From Stutzerimonas xanthomarina (GTDB taxonomy: Bacteria > Pseudomonadota > Gammaproteobacteria > Pseudomonadales > Pseudomonadaceae), in contig NZ_RHQM01000010.1 of the NCBI RefSeq assembly GCF_003935375.1, positions 1-64,000 on the forward strand: a stretch of 64,000 nt of DNA. The letters are read 5' to 3'. The notes under the pieces were generated by a model. That model saw only the letters and a list, made by a program, of their open reading frames with translations. It did no database searches and was not told where the DNA came from. How positions within the stretch are numbered: the stretch's first letter is position 1; each line of letters starts with the position of its first letter. The position numbers and the translations under genes were made by a program. Shown here piece by piece: positions 20,148 through 30,158 of this stretch.

Positions 20148-22340
20148 CTACGCATCCACCGAGATATCGGCCGACGCTTTCGCCTGGCAGGCCAGGATCA
20201 CGCCCGAGGAACGATCGAGTGGCGTCAGACCGTCGTCCACGTCCATGGTGACCTCGCCCGACAGCAGCTTGATCTTGCAGAGGCCGCAGTAACCCTGCCG
20301 GCAGGCATATTCGATCGGAACGCCGACCTCTTCGGCGGCCTCGAGAACGGTCTGGCCGGCCGCCAGCGGCGCCTTTTTTCCGGACCGCTCGAAGCTGCAG
20401 GTGACGGCCGTCGCCGTGTCGCCCGCCGACACCTCCAGGCCGGGAGGCACTGTCCTGGAGGGGCTCAGGAACAGCTCGGAATGAACCGACGCCAGGTCGA
20501 TGCCCAGCTTGCCCAGTTCGTTGCGGACCGCGTCCATCATCACCGACGGACCGCACAAGTGGATGCGGCGCGAACGGATCTGCGGAATCTGCCCCAGCAG
20601 TTCGGCGGTGATGAACCCACGCGGGCCGGTCCATGCCGCCGATGACTCGTCGCTCAGCACGATGGACACATGCAGGTTCGGATGCCGGCGGGCGAGTTGG
20701 TTCAGCTCGTCGCGGAAGATCACGCTTTCCAGGTCCTTGCAGGCGTAGACCAGGTCGATCCGGCCGTTCCAGCTCTGGTCGGTCAGGTAGCGGATGGAAC
20801 TCATCAGCGGCGTGATGCCGACGCCGCCGCCCAGGAACACGACACTGTCGGACTCGACGCCGCGGAAGGTGAAGCGGCCGTAGGGGCCGGACGCATCGAG
20901 GAGATCGCCTTCCTTCACCTGCTCGTGCAGGTAACCCGAGACGATGCCGCCGCTTTCGTGCTTGACCGTCAGGTCGCACCAGCCGTGGCAGCATGGCGAT
21001 GAAGCGATCGAATACGAGCGCTTGACCTGGTTCCCGCCTGAATGCACCGAAAGCGTGAGGAACTGGCCGGGCTCGAACTCGAACGGCAGCGCACCCACGC
21101 CCTCCACTGGCGCCAGCCGAAACGTCTTGACCTTGGGCGTCTCCTGGAAGACGCGTGCGACCCGCAACTTGCCCACCCAGCCGCCCATGGTGGACACGGG
21201 TGCGCGTGCCTGCGGCTCGCCCTCGGCCGGCACGCCCGGAGACACGGACGCCGCGGGGACCGGCGCCACACCGGAACGAGGCGCAGCGGCGGGGGCCGGA
21301 GGCACCGGTGCCCCGGTGCGCAACGTGGCGAGGACCGCATTCGTGCGTCGGGTTCGCGCCACGTACATCCAGGCGGCCAGCAGCGCAAAGGCCAGCAGCA
21401 ACGCCATCGTGAAGTAGTGGAAGCCCGACAGGCCGAAGACGCCGTGCGCCGGGGCCGTGGTCAGGGGATCGGTCAGGTTCATCTCGCGCCGGAACCACGC
21501 CAGCGCGATCCCCCGCGGCGCCTGTCCTTCGGCCAGTGCGCGGTAGGCCGACAAGCCGCTGTCGAATTCGCCCCAGGCCACGCGCATGCGGTCGGATGCT
21601 TCCTGCAGGCCGCCGTAGTCGTTGCGCTGGACCGCGTGCGACGCCTCCGACGACAGGGACGCCAATAGCTGGATCCCTTCGTGCATCCGGTGGTGGGCGA
21701 GCTGCTCAACGCTCGCGCGCCGCTCCGGCGGTAGATCCGGTAGCGCCATCAGCTGCGGATACAGCAGCTTGTTGAGGCGCCGATCCCGACCGCACTCGTC
21801 TCCGCGGCAGCCGCGCATCATGTCGTCCATCATGCCGCCCATGGAACCGGCCATCATGCCGCCCATGGAACCGGCCATCGATGCACCACTCGAAGCCGGC
21901 ATGCTGGCAGTCGCGTCCGGGTGATGCGCGGCGTGATCGTCATCGCCCGCCGATGCGTCAGCCGGCGGTGTGGCGCTCATCGGCATGCCGTTCATCGAGC
22001 TGCTGCTTTGCGCCGGCATGCCATCGGCTGGCGCCGGCTGCGGTACCGCCATGCTTCCGGCCTTGTCCGGATGATGCGCGGCGTGATCGTCGTCGCCCAT
22101 CGGCACGCCAGCCGCCGGCGTGGTGCCCATCGGCACACCACCCATCGAGCCGCCGCCCTGGGCAGATGCCGTGCCGGCAGCGACCAGCTGCGCAGCCGTG
22201 GTGTAGCCGACCTTGCCTTGCAAATAAGCTGCGTGTAGATCAGCAGCCGACTGAGCGCCAGCAGTTCCGGGAGCTAGCAGCATCGCCAGCGTGGCTGCAG
22301 CGGCGACTCGCTTCCACCGTACGAAGTCTTCCGTTAGCAC
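20148..22340 (-). CDS. Fusion: Met/His-rich periplasmic domain + membrane helix + FAD/NAD(P)H reductase + 2Fe-2S ferredoxin
   Basis: This is a 730-residue protein. A signal-like segment (about 12-30) leads to a Met/Gly/His-rich stretch with two DDDHAAHHPD copies (83-92, 133-142) and MGGMMAGSMGGMMDDMM (159-175). A helical region (185-285) and a membrane helix (306-328) follow. The reductase (about 386-625) has RSYSIASSP (FAD), GPYGRF, GGGVGITPL and CGPSVMMD. The plant-type ferredoxin (about 640-730) has Cys680, 685, 688 and 718. Redox domains face the cytoplasm by this topology. The start is GTG with GGAGG 8 nt upstream. I do not know this exact architecture as a named family. Confidence 0.85.
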   Translation of the reverse strand: MLTEDFVRWKRVAAAATLAMLLAPGTAGAQSAADLHAAYLQGKVGYTTAAQLVAAGTASAQGGGSMGGVPMGTTPAAGVPMGDDDHAAHHPDKAGSMAVPQPAPADGMPAQSSSSMNGMPMSATPPADASAGDDDHAAHHPDATASMPASSGASMAGSMGGMMAGSMGGMMDDMMRGCRGDECGRDRRLNKLLYPQLMALPDLPPERRASVEQLAHHRMHEGIQLLASLSSEASHAVQRNDYGGLQEASDRMRVAWGEFDSGLSAYRALAEGQAPRGIALAWFRREMNLTDPLTTAPAHGVFGLSGFHYFTMALLLAFALLAAWMYVARTRRTNAVLATLRTGAPVPPAPAAAPRSGVAPVPAASVSPGVPAEGEPQARAPVSTMGGWVGKLRVARVFQETPKVKTFRLAPVEGVGALPFEFEPGQFLTLSVHSGGNQVKRSYSIASSPCCHGWCDLTVKHESGGIVSGYLHEQVKEGDLLDASGPYGRFTFRGVESDSVVFLGGGVGITPLMSSIRYLTDQSWNGRIDLVYACKDLESVIFRDELNQLARRHPNLHVSIVLSDESSAAWTGPRGFITAELLGQIPQIRSRRIHLCGPSVMMDAVRNELGKLGIDLASVHSELFLSPSRTVPPGLEVSAGDTATAVTCSFERSGKKAPLAAGQTVLEAAEEVGVPIEYACRQGYCGLCKIKLLSGEVTMDVDDGLTPLDRSSGVILACQAKASADISVDA

Positions 22341-22354
22341 CGCGCCGGCCTCCG

Positions 22355-22861
22355 CTACATGTGGCCCATCTTCTTCTTAGCCATACCGCCACCCATGCTC
22401 GAATCCATCTTCTGCATGGTGGCGTCAACCCTCTGCATCTGCATCTCGCAGTGCTTCATGTCCTCATTCATCTGCTGCATGTGCTGCATCGTGGCAGACA
22501 TGTCCATGCCCTGATGCGCAGAGGCGTCGCCAGTCTTCATCGCCATGGCCTGTTGATGCATCTGCATGCTGCCTTCCTGCATCTGTCGGCCCATGGCCTC
22601 CATGGCTTGCCCCTTTTGGCGCATCATGGCTGCCATCTCCTCCATGTGCGTGGCCATGGCATCGGGCGTTGCAAGCGTATTCTGAGGAGCAGAGGACTTC
22701 GGATCGGTAGCGTGCGCCGATGGCGTGCTGGTGGGCTGCTGTCCAATTGGGCTAGGCATGGCGTTCTTGTTGTGCATGTCGTCATCAGCGAGCGTCGTCC
22801 CAGCGAGGAGTATTCCCACGAAGCAAATTGGAGCGAGGGGTGTGCGTCGGTGCGGTCTCAT
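22355..22861 (-). CDS. Met-rich secreted protein
   Basis: This 168-residue protein has a signal peptide (to about TLADD, residue 25). It then has helical, very Met-rich sequence (MATHMEEMAAMMRQKGQAM, MQMHQQAMAM, MQHMQQMNEDMKHCEMQM), suited to binding Cu(I)/Ag(I) or acting as a Met-rich metal sponge. AGGAGG precedes the ATG. It is the first gene of the leftward cytochrome operon, 14 bp before the reductase, and is divergent from cusC across a Cop box. Confidence 0.8.
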   Translation of the reverse strand: MRPHRRTPLAPICFVGILLAGTTLADDDMHNKNAMPSPIGQQPTSTPSAHATDPKSSAPQNTLATPDAMATHMEEMAAMMRQKGQAMEAMGRQMQEGSMQMHQQAMAMKTGDASAHQGMDMSATMQHMQQMNEDMKHCEMQMQRVDATMQKMDSSMGGGMAKKKMGHM

Positions 22862-23396
22862 GACAACCTCCTAATGGTTGTTTTTCTGACTTTGGCTGTG
22901 GGCGTAGGAAAAACTACCTTACAGATCAGGCTATTACTAATAGCCTACAGAGAAGAAGCTGTCGTAAACCTTACTTGTGCATTACATTTTCACGTTTGTT
23001 GGTGAAATAGTTGTATTGATTTTGAAGAGGAGGTAGCAGGTTATTTGTGGTTTGCGGCGGCGGAGATAGCAGGTGTTTTGCGAGTAGTACGCTGAAAATA
23101 TGTTAGTTTAGGTAACTGACATAAATGTAAAGTTTAAGTTATATGAACGACAGGTCTGATCTGCAATAAAGCCAAACAATAGCTCGGTCATAAACGGGTC
23201 CAAGCTTTCCCTTGTGCCGAAATTTGCGTGCTTCGGAGTTAAACATGATGAATGACTTGATCAAATATCGCGCCTGGTCGGCACACCCGTTTCCGCTCTC
23301 CGCTCATGACTGGCGTGGTGCGCAAGCCGAAGTCCTCGAATATTCTAGTTGTCGTTGCTGCAATCAACGGGACCGGCACTGCAGTAAGGAGATTCT
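22862..23396. promoter_or_regulatory. Divergent promoter region between the cytochrome and cus operons
   Basis: This 535-bp intergenic region contains a Cop box at 23117-23130. No gene is visible. A short frame from 23245 is not supported. Confidence 0.5.
23117..23130. promoter_or_regulatory. Cop box between the cytochrome and cus operons
   Basis: TGACA-TAAA-TGTAA has one mismatch to the palindrome. It lies 256 bp from the leftward ATG (22861) and 267 bp from the rightward ATG (23397), so it may serve one or both. Confidence 0.65.
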
Positions 23397-24683
23397 ATGA
23401 ACTGGATCGTTCAGCCGCTGCCCGTCCGCAGTTGGGGGCTGCTAGCACCCGTCATCCTAGGCCTTGCTCTGAGCAGCGGCGCGCAGGCTTCGCCAGGGTC
23501 AGCCGAGCTTGGCGCCACGTTGCCTCCGCTGCTAGACCTGCTTGAACGGCAGAGCCCAGAGCTCCGGGCTGTCGGGCATGAGAGGCAGGCCGCCTGGGAG
23601 CGTCCCGATGTAGCCGGTGCGCTCCCGGACCCGATGCTCACTTTTGAGGAAATGGGCATCGCCCGCGACGACCCGAGCCTATCGCCCAGCGGCGTTGGCA
23701 GCACACGTTACGCGTTCCGTCAGACTTTTCCTATTGGCGGCAAGCGGGGGCTTGCTCGCGAGATCGCAGAGGCGGGCGCCGAGCAGGCAGCGGCCCGCGA
23801 GCGCCTGAGCCGAGTCGAGCTCAGGAGTCTCGTCAAGCTTGCCTTCAACGAATACCAGTATGCCCACGCAGCCATCCAGGTCACCGAGGAGCTGCGGGCG
23901 CTGGTGGATGAGCTTGAGAGTATTGCCCAAGCTCGCTACAGAGTGGGGCTTGCGCCGCAACAGGACGTGATCAAGGCTCAGACCGAGCACACCAGTCTGC
24001 AGAGCGAGCTGCTGACGCTGGAACGCGACCGACGCGGCACGGCGGCGCGGTTGAACGGCATCTTGGCGCGCCCTGCGAACTCGCCGCTGGCGGAGCCCGC
24101 CGGTTGGCCTGCTCTGCCTGCATCAGTGCCGACCTTGGCTGAGCTGCAGGCTCGTATCTTCGGTGGCAATCCTCAACTGGCTGAGCTCAATGCACGAATT
24201 CAAGAGGCCCAGCGTGCTGAGGCGCTTGCCAGCCGAAACTGGATTCCGGATATCACCGTCGGCACTGCCGTCGTCCAGATGGGTAACCGGGCCGAAGAGT
24301 TCGAGTTGATGCTGGAGATGAATATCCCGCTGTGGGGCAAACGCCGCAGCGCAGAGCAGCGCGAGGCCGTTTCCTTGCGCTACGCCGCCGAGGCTCGTCG
24401 CGAGGCGGTCAACAGCCGTCTCGCGGGCAGCGTAGGTGAAGCGTGGTCGGCGTTGGAGACAGCCTTTCGACAGCACGAACTGATTGACAGAACGCTCCTG
24501 CCGCAGGCGGAGCTCACCTATCAATCGGCGCTCGCCAGCTATCAGACCGGCAACGTCGATTTCGCGACCTTGCTTGATGCCCAGCGACAGATTCGCCAGC
24601 TGAGGCTGTCGCTGCTCTCGCTGGCGCTGGAGCAACGAGTCCAAGTGGTGGAATTGGAACGTCTTGTCGGAGCAGAACTATGA
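23397..24683 (+). CDS. cusC: TolC-family outer-membrane efflux protein (CusC/CzcC type)
   Basis: This 428-residue protein has a signal peptide (to about AQASPG, residue 33). It has two repeated outer-membrane efflux protein domains with the family's long helices (AFRQTFPIGGKRGLAREIA and MNIPLWGKRRSAEQREA repeat motifs). It is the outer-membrane channel of the RND pump. AAGGAG precedes the ATG, and its stop overlaps cusB (ATGA). Confidence 0.88.
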   Translation: MNWIVQPLPVRSWGLLAPVILGLALSSGAQASPGSAELGATLPPLLDLLERQSPELRAVGHERQAAWERPDVAGALPDPMLTFEEMGIARDDPSLSPSGVGSTRYAFRQTFPIGGKRGLAREIAEAGAEQAAARERLSRVELRSLVKLAFNEYQYAHAAIQVTEELRALVDELESIAQARYRVGLAPQQDVIKAQTEHTSLQSELLTLERDRRGTAARLNGILARPANSPLAEPAGWPALPASVPTLAELQARIFGGNPQLAELNARIQEAQRAEALASRNWIPDITVGTAVVQMGNRAEEFELMLEMNIPLWGKRRSAEQREAVSLRYAAEARREAVNSRLAGSVGEAWSALETAFRQHELIDRTLLPQAELTYQSALASYQTGNVDFATLLDAQRQIRQLRLSLLSLALEQRVQVVELERLVGAEL

Positions 24684-26317
24684 ATCGCAGCATGATTTTC
24701 GGCGCAGGTGCGCTCGCCCTTGCGACGGCAATCGCCGGCTTCGGTGGTGGCTACATGGTGGCGCAAAGGACAGGCTCCTCGGAGGTAGCTGGAAGCACCG
24801 CCCCACAAGAGCGCAAGGTTCTGTACTACCGCAACCCCATGGGGCTGCCCGACACGTCGCCAGTGCCCAAGAAGGATCCGATGGGGATGGACTACATCCC
24901 GGTCTACGCCGACAAGGGGCCTGCTGCCGCGCAGGGCGAGCGCAAGATCCTGTACTACCGCAATCCCATGGGACTGCCGGACACCTCCCCGGTGCCGAAG
25001 AAGGACTCCATGGGTATGGAGTACATCCCCGTTTATGAGGGTGATGAATCGGGAAACACCGTTGTAATCAGCCCTGAGAAGGTGCAGTTGCTGGGTGTAC
25101 TGTCTTCGCCAGTTGAGCGCCGCGTGCTCACCCGTACAGTGCGTGCAGTCGGTACGGTGCAGGTCGACGAGCGCGGCCAATACACCTTGGCGCCCAAGTT
25201 TGAGGGTTGGATCGAAAAGCTCTACGTCAACACGACCGGTGAGCCGGTTCGCAAAGGCCAGCCACTTATGGAGGTCTACAGCCCCGAGCTGGTGTCGGCG
25301 CAGCAGGAGTTCCTGATCGCCAATGCCGGGCAGCAAAGTCTTGCCGGCGGCAGCGCGGCCGCGCAAAAGGGGCTCGCCTCCCTCTCCTATTCTGCCCTTG
25401 AGCGGCTACGCAATTGGGATATCGGGGAAGCACAGCTTGAACGGTTGCGTCGTACTGGCAAGGTAACTCGCACTTTGACGATCGCCGCGCCCGTGGATGG
25501 CGTGGTATTGGATAAGCCATCGGTTGAAGGTATGCGCTTTCAGCCAGGGGATGCCCTCTACCGAATCGCGGATCTCGATACCGTCTGGCTTATCGCTGAG
25601 GTTTTCGAGCAGGATCTGGCGTTAGTTCAGCTTGGGCAGAAGGCGCAGCTTACGGTAAGCGCCTATCCCGACCGGCGCTTTAGGGGCGAGGTAACCTTCG
25701 TTTATCCCGATCTGTCGCCGGAGACTCGCACCGCCAGGGTTCGCATCGAGCTAACCAATCCCGACGGCCTGCTTAAGCCGGCTATGTTCGGCACCGCTCA
25801 GCTCGCAGCAGGTGAGCAGGCGCCGGTGCTCGCAGTGCCTGACTCGGCGGTAATCGACAGCGGTACTCGCCGGATTGCGCTGGTTGCCCTGGGCGAAGGT
25901 CGCTTTGAGCCGCGCGAACTGCGCACAGGCAGGCGTGCCGACGGCTACATTGAGGTGTTGGAAGGGCTGGGGGAGGGCGAGTCAGTAGTCACGCGCGCCA
26001 ACTTCCTGATAGACGCCGAGAGCAACCTAAAGGCAGCGCTAAGCGGCATGAGTGGGAAGTCGGCTTCGACTGCAGAAGCGGATCCCCATGCCCATGGAGC
26101 CGCCGTCGGGCCTGACGGTCCCGCCGCGCCAGGCAATGCCGATGCACTTCATCGTCATGCTGGACACGACGATCACAGTGATAGCGGCAGTTACGAGAGC
26201 AACGAGCTTCATAAGCCGGCGGGTGAGGTGGATGCGGGCCACGGTAGCGACGCTGAGTCTGGGAGTCACCCAGATCATGTGATGCCGGACGGCGGCCATT
26301 CCCATGGAGGGCATTAA
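24680..26317 (+). CDS. cusB: RND periplasmic adaptor (CusB type) with duplicated metal-binding motif and His-rich tail
   Basis: This 545-residue adaptor has an N-terminal anchor (about 5-27). Two copies of a heavy-metal-binding motif follow with a 43-residue period (44-76 and 87-119; RNPMGLPDTSPVPKKD and MGMxYIPVY), where CusB relatives normally have one. Lipoyl-like, hairpin and membrane-proximal domains follow. The last 80 residues are His-rich (HGHSHGGH-type ending). It links CusA to CusC and delivers metal. It overlaps cusC by 4 bp. Confidence 0.88.
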   Translation: MNRSMIFGAGALALATAIAGFGGGYMVAQRTGSSEVAGSTAPQERKVLYYRNPMGLPDTSPVPKKDPMGMDYIPVYADKGPAAAQGERKILYYRNPMGLPDTSPVPKKDSMGMEYIPVYEGDESGNTVVISPEKVQLLGVLSSPVERRVLTRTVRAVGTVQVDERGQYTLAPKFEGWIEKLYVNTTGEPVRKGQPLMEVYSPELVSAQQEFLIANAGQQSLAGGSAAAQKGLASLSYSALERLRNWDIGEAQLERLRRTGKVTRTLTIAAPVDGVVLDKPSVEGMRFQPGDALYRIADLDTVWLIAEVFEQDLALVQLGQKAQLTVSAYPDRRFRGEVTFVYPDLSPETRTARVRIELTNPDGLLKPAMFGTAQLAAGEQAPVLAVPDSAVIDSGTRRIALVALGEGRFEPRELRTGRRADGYIEVLEGLGEGESVVTRANFLIDAESNLKAALSGMSGKSASTAEADPHAHGAAVGPDGPAAPGNADALHRHAGHDDHSDSGSYESNELHKPAGEVDAGHGSDAESGSHPDHVMPDGGHSHGGH

Positions 26318-26319
26318 GC

Positions 26320-29300
26320 ATGCTTGCCAAAATCATTGAATGGTCGGTGCGCAACGTCTTCCTTGTGTTGCTCGCCACGCTGATTATCATCGGCGCCGGC
26401 ATCTACGCGGTAATGAAAACCCCACTGGACGCACTGCCGGACCTATCCGACGTGCAGGTGATTGTGTACACCGAATATCCTGGGCAGGCCCCGCAGGTGG
26501 TAGAGGATCAGGTCACCTATCCGCTTACCACGGCGCTGCTATCGGTGCCCAACTCCAAGGTGGTGCGAGGCTTCTCGTTTTTCGGTGCCTCCTTCGTCTA
26601 TGTCATCTTCGAGGACGGTACCGACATCTATTGGGCCCGCTCGCGGGTGCTGGAGTACCTCAACTTCGCTTCGAAGAACCTGCCAGCGGGGGTGACACCC
26701 GCGTTAGGGCCAGATGCCACAGGTGTGGGCTGGGTCTACCAATACGCCTTGACCAGCACACGTCATACCCTTGCTGAGCTACGCACCCTGCAAGACTGGT
26801 TCGTGCGCTATCAGCTCACCAAGGCCGAAGGCATATCCGAGATTGCGAGCATCGGAGGCTTTGTCCAGCAGTACCAGGTCACCGTTGACCCGCAGAAGCT
26901 TCAGGCCTATGACATCCCGTTGAGCCGGATATCTGAAGTCATCCGTACCAGCAATGCCGACGTCGGTGGCCGCATCGTAGAGATGAGCGAGACCGAGTAC
27001 ATGGTGCGCGGTCGTGGCTACCTGCGCGGTGCAGAGGACATCGAGAAACTGGTGCTGAAAGCTTCACGCGGAATTCCGGTTCTGCTGCGTGATGTAGCTC
27101 GCGTCGAACTCGGCCCGGACGAGCGTCGCGGCGTCGTTGAGCTCGATGGAGAGGGTGAGGTGGTCGGCGGCATCGCCGTTGCCCGCTACGGCGAGAATGC
27201 TATGTCCGTGATCGACAATCTTGAGGCCAAAATAGAGGAGATCCGTCCCGGCCTGCCGGAAGGAGTGAATATCGAGACGGTGTACGACCGCTCGGATCTT
27301 ATCCAGCGCGCTGTCGACAATCTCAAGTTCACGCTTCTTGAAGAGTCGATCATCGTTGCGCTGGTGTGCGTTGTGTTTCTTCTGCACGTGCGCAGTGCGC
27401 TGGTGGCCATCCTCATGCTGCCGATTGGCATCCTAATGTCCTTCATCGCCATGCGCTGGCTAGGGCTCAACTCCAACATCATGAGTTTGGGCGGCATCGC
27501 GATCGCCATCGGTGCGATGGTGGACGCAGCTATTGTGATGATCGAGAACGCCCACAAGCACCTGGAGCGAGCGCCGCCGGAGAAGCCGCGTGTACATATT
27601 ATAATCGAGGCCTGTCGGGAGGTAGGCCCTGCGCTGTTCTTCTCGCTGCTGATCATCACAGTCTCCTTCCTACCGGTGTTCACGCTGGAGTCGCAGGAGG
27701 GGAGGATGTTCTCGCCGCTGGCGCTCACCAAGACCTTCGCTATGGGCGCTGCGGCGCTGCTATCAGTGACCCTGGTGCCGGTGCTGATGCTGCTGTTCGT
27801 GCGAGGGCGGATAATCCCCGAGCACAAGAACCCGGTGAACCGCTTTCTGATATGGGTCTACCGCCCGATCATCCAAGGTGTGCTGCGTTGGAAGGTGATG
27901 ACAATCGTTGTAGCGCTGGTGGTTTTGGTCGTTAGCATTTTGCCGGCGCGGCAGCTCGGTAGCGAGTTCATGCCGCGACTCAACGAGGGCACGCTGCTGT
28001 ATATGCCAGCCTCGCTTCCTGGTATGTCTATTACCAAGGCCGCTGAGCTCATGCAAACGCAGGACCGGATCATCAAGAGCTTCCCAGAGGTGGCCTCGGT
28101 GTTTGGCAAGGCGGGCCGCGCGGCCACGGCCACCGACCCGGCGCCGGTGGAAATGTTCGAGACGGTGGTTAACCTCAAACCGGAGAAAGAGTGGCGGCCA
28201 GGAATGACGGTGGACAAGCTCATCGCCGAGATGAACGACGCGCTGAAATTTCCGGGCGTGGCAAATAGCTGGACTATGCCCATCCAAGGGCGCTTGGACA
28301 TGCTCTCCACCGGCATTCGAACGCCCATTGGCATCAAGGTATTTGGCATGGACCTCGCCGGGATCGAGCGGCTAGCAACTCAGATTGAAGCGGTTGTGCA
28401 GGCAGTGCCCGGCACCACCAGCGCGTTTGCCGAACGTATTACAGGCGGCTTCTACCTCGACATTTCGCCCGACTATGACGCCTTGGCCCGCTACGGCTTG
28501 ACGGTAGGGGAAGTGCAAACGGTGATTAGCACCGCCCTTGGCGGCGAGCTTGTGACCACCACTGTCGAAGGGCGGGAGCGATTCGGCGTCAATGTGCGCT
28601 ATCCGCGAGAGCTGCGTTCCGATCCCCAACGGATCGGCACTGAAGTGCTAGTGCCGACGCCGAGCGGTGCACAGATACCACTCGGCCAGCTTACGGACAT
28701 CAGCATCACTAAGGGCGCGCCGAGCATCCGCACTGAGAACGCATTGCTATCGGCCTATATCTACGTGGATATTCGTGATAGGGATATCGGTAGCTACGTG
28801 CGCGAGGCGCAGCAAGCTGTACAGGAGCAAGTGAGTTTCCCGCCTGGGTATTATGTCACCTGGAGCGGCCAGTTTGAGTACATGGAGAGAGCGGCCGAGC
28901 GGCTGAAAATCGTAGTGCCGTTGACGCTGGTGGTGATCTTCCTCCTGCTGTATCTGAACTTCCGGCGGCTTACCGAGACGCTGATCGTCATGCTCTCAGT
29001 GCCATTCTCGCTGGTAGGTGGCGTTTGGCTGATGTGGGCGTTGGGCTACAACTTCTCCGTTGCAGTAGCGGTGGGTTTCATTGCTCTGGCTGGCGTTGCC
29101 GCGGAGACAGGCGTGATCATGCTGATCTACCTTGACCACGCGCTCGATGAGCGTCGAGCAGAGCGGGAGGCTGCCGGTGAAAAGCTGACGGTGGATGACC
29201 TTTACCAGGCAGTGATAATTGGCGCGGTGGATCGAGTGCGGCCGAAGATAATGACTGTGGTTGCCATCATGGCCGGTCTGTTGCCAATCATGTGGGGCAC

Positions 29301-29442
29301 CGGTACCGGATCGGAGGTGATGAGGCGCATCGCCGCGCCGATGGTGGGCGGCATGGTTTCTTCGACGATTCTTACGCTGGTTGTTATTCCGGCGATCTAT
29401 ACGCTCGTGAAACAGCGTGGCCTGGCCCGTTCGGCTTGCTAA
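26320..29442 (+). CDS. cusA: Heavy-metal RND transporter CusA type
   Basis: This 1040-residue inner-membrane proton-driven pump has the repeated six-helix RND layout with two large periplasmic loops. The fourth helix reads AIGAMVDAAIVMIENAHK (Asp402, Glu409), which marks the Cu(I)/Ag(I) subgroup rather than the Zn/Co/Cd pumps. PALFFSLLIITVSFLPVF and the Met-rich periplasmic path are also present. It starts 2 bp after cusB. The likely substrates are Cu(I)/Ag(I). Confidence 0.9.
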   Translation: MLAKIIEWSVRNVFLVLLATLIIIGAGIYAVMKTPLDALPDLSDVQVIVYTEYPGQAPQVVEDQVTYPLTTALLSVPNSKVVRGFSFFGASFVYVIFEDGTDIYWARSRVLEYLNFASKNLPAGVTPALGPDATGVGWVYQYALTSTRHTLAELRTLQDWFVRYQLTKAEGISEIASIGGFVQQYQVTVDPQKLQAYDIPLSRISEVIRTSNADVGGRIVEMSETEYMVRGRGYLRGAEDIEKLVLKASRGIPVLLRDVARVELGPDERRGVVELDGEGEVVGGIAVARYGENAMSVIDNLEAKIEEIRPGLPEGVNIETVYDRSDLIQRAVDNLKFTLLEESIIVALVCVVFLLHVRSALVAILMLPIGILMSFIAMRWLGLNSNIMSLGGIAIAIGAMVDAAIVMIENAHKHLERAPPEKPRVHIIIEACREVGPALFFSLLIITVSFLPVFTLESQEGRMFSPLALTKTFAMGAAALLSVTLVPVLMLLFVRGRIIPEHKNPVNRFLIWVYRPIIQGVLRWKVMTIVVALVVLVVSILPARQLGSEFMPRLNEGTLLYMPASLPGMSITKAAELMQTQDRIIKSFPEVASVFGKAGRAATATDPAPVEMFETVVNLKPEKEWRPGMTVDKLIAEMNDALKFPGVANSWTMPIQGRLDMLSTGIRTPIGIKVFGMDLAGIERLATQIEAVVQAVPGTTSAFAERITGGFYLDISPDYDALARYGLTVGEVQTVISTALGGELVTTTVEGRERFGVNVRYPRELRSDPQRIGTEVLVPTPSGAQIPLGQLTDISITKGAPSIRTENALLSAYIYVDIRDRDIGSYVREAQQAVQEQVSFPPGYYVTWSGQFEYMERAAERLKIVVPLTLVVIFLLLYLNFRRLTETLIVMLSVPFSLVGGVWLMWALGYNFSVAVAVGFIALAGVAAETGVIMLIYLDHALDERRAEREAAGEKLTVDDLYQAVIIGAVDRVRPKIMTVVAIMAGLLPIMWGTGTGSEVMRRIAAPMVGGMVSSTILTLVVIPAIYTLVKQRGLARSAC

Positions 29443-30158
29443 ATGATGCGGATTCGAGCATCGATTTGTTCGAATCCGCCCTGATCGTCCGGCCGGTGGG
29501 TAATCGCATCGACTCCGACACCGATTCGCATCCTCCATCAGTCATTCGCGACGCTAATGGAGCCATAGATCTTGGAGGCGAAACGGTGTCGCTGCTGACT
29601 GTGCAGGCGCGATTCCCATCGACGGTATCGTCAACAACCAAAAGGCCCCAGGCTAAAATAGAGAAGACGTTGCATCGCCTGATAGATGTGCCGTGCAGCA
29701 TGGCGCACGTGAAGTACGTTGCCGAAATCGATCTGGCGCTTAACCAGAAGTACTCGGCGTGCGGCATTCGCATCGCCTCCTAATTCCACCGGTCTTCATC
29801 TGGTCGCCGTGATGGATCTTGGTTTACGCCAGCTAACAAGCCAGGTCGAGCAGCACCGCAGATTCCAAATAACTGCCGCGGGAATCCATTCTCGGACGGC
29901 AGGCCAAGCGATGCGAATGGACAGCCACGCAAATCAGGCTTCGTGTCGATCACGTCTGCTACCTGTAGCAGCTACTTCGATCCAGGCGACCTGGCGTGGC
30001 CTCGGTGATTGCCACCATCGGGTGCTTCATCGGGCTACACAGAGCAAACGAAGCGGCATTGTACGGATTAAGCTTGCCGCACTCACCGCCTCAAGATCTT
30101 GGCGGTACTGCCTGCGCCCGCCACTTTCGTGAGGCAGTCGTATCCGCGTTGGGCAGCC
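29443..30158. other. About 0.7 kb after cusA with no supported gene
   Basis: A rightward frame runs through to 29783 (KIEKTLHRLIDVPCSMAH...), but it has no good start or ribosome site and no family I recognise. The rest shows only short frames. It may be decayed insertion-sequence material. Confidence 0.35.

Noticed and set aside
19317-21498. Long frames (442 codons rightward, 544 leftward) across the cytochrome operon
   Set aside because: They are caused by high GC. The true genes carry CxxCH, FAD and ferredoxin motifs and ATGA overlaps.
26320-29442. CzcA-type zinc/cobalt/cadmium pump
   Set aside because: The fourth-helix motif and neighbouring CusB-like adaptor favour the copper/silver group.
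29292-29783. Rightward frame after cusA
   Set aside because: It starts inside cusA in another frame, has no start or ribosome site after 29442, and no family.
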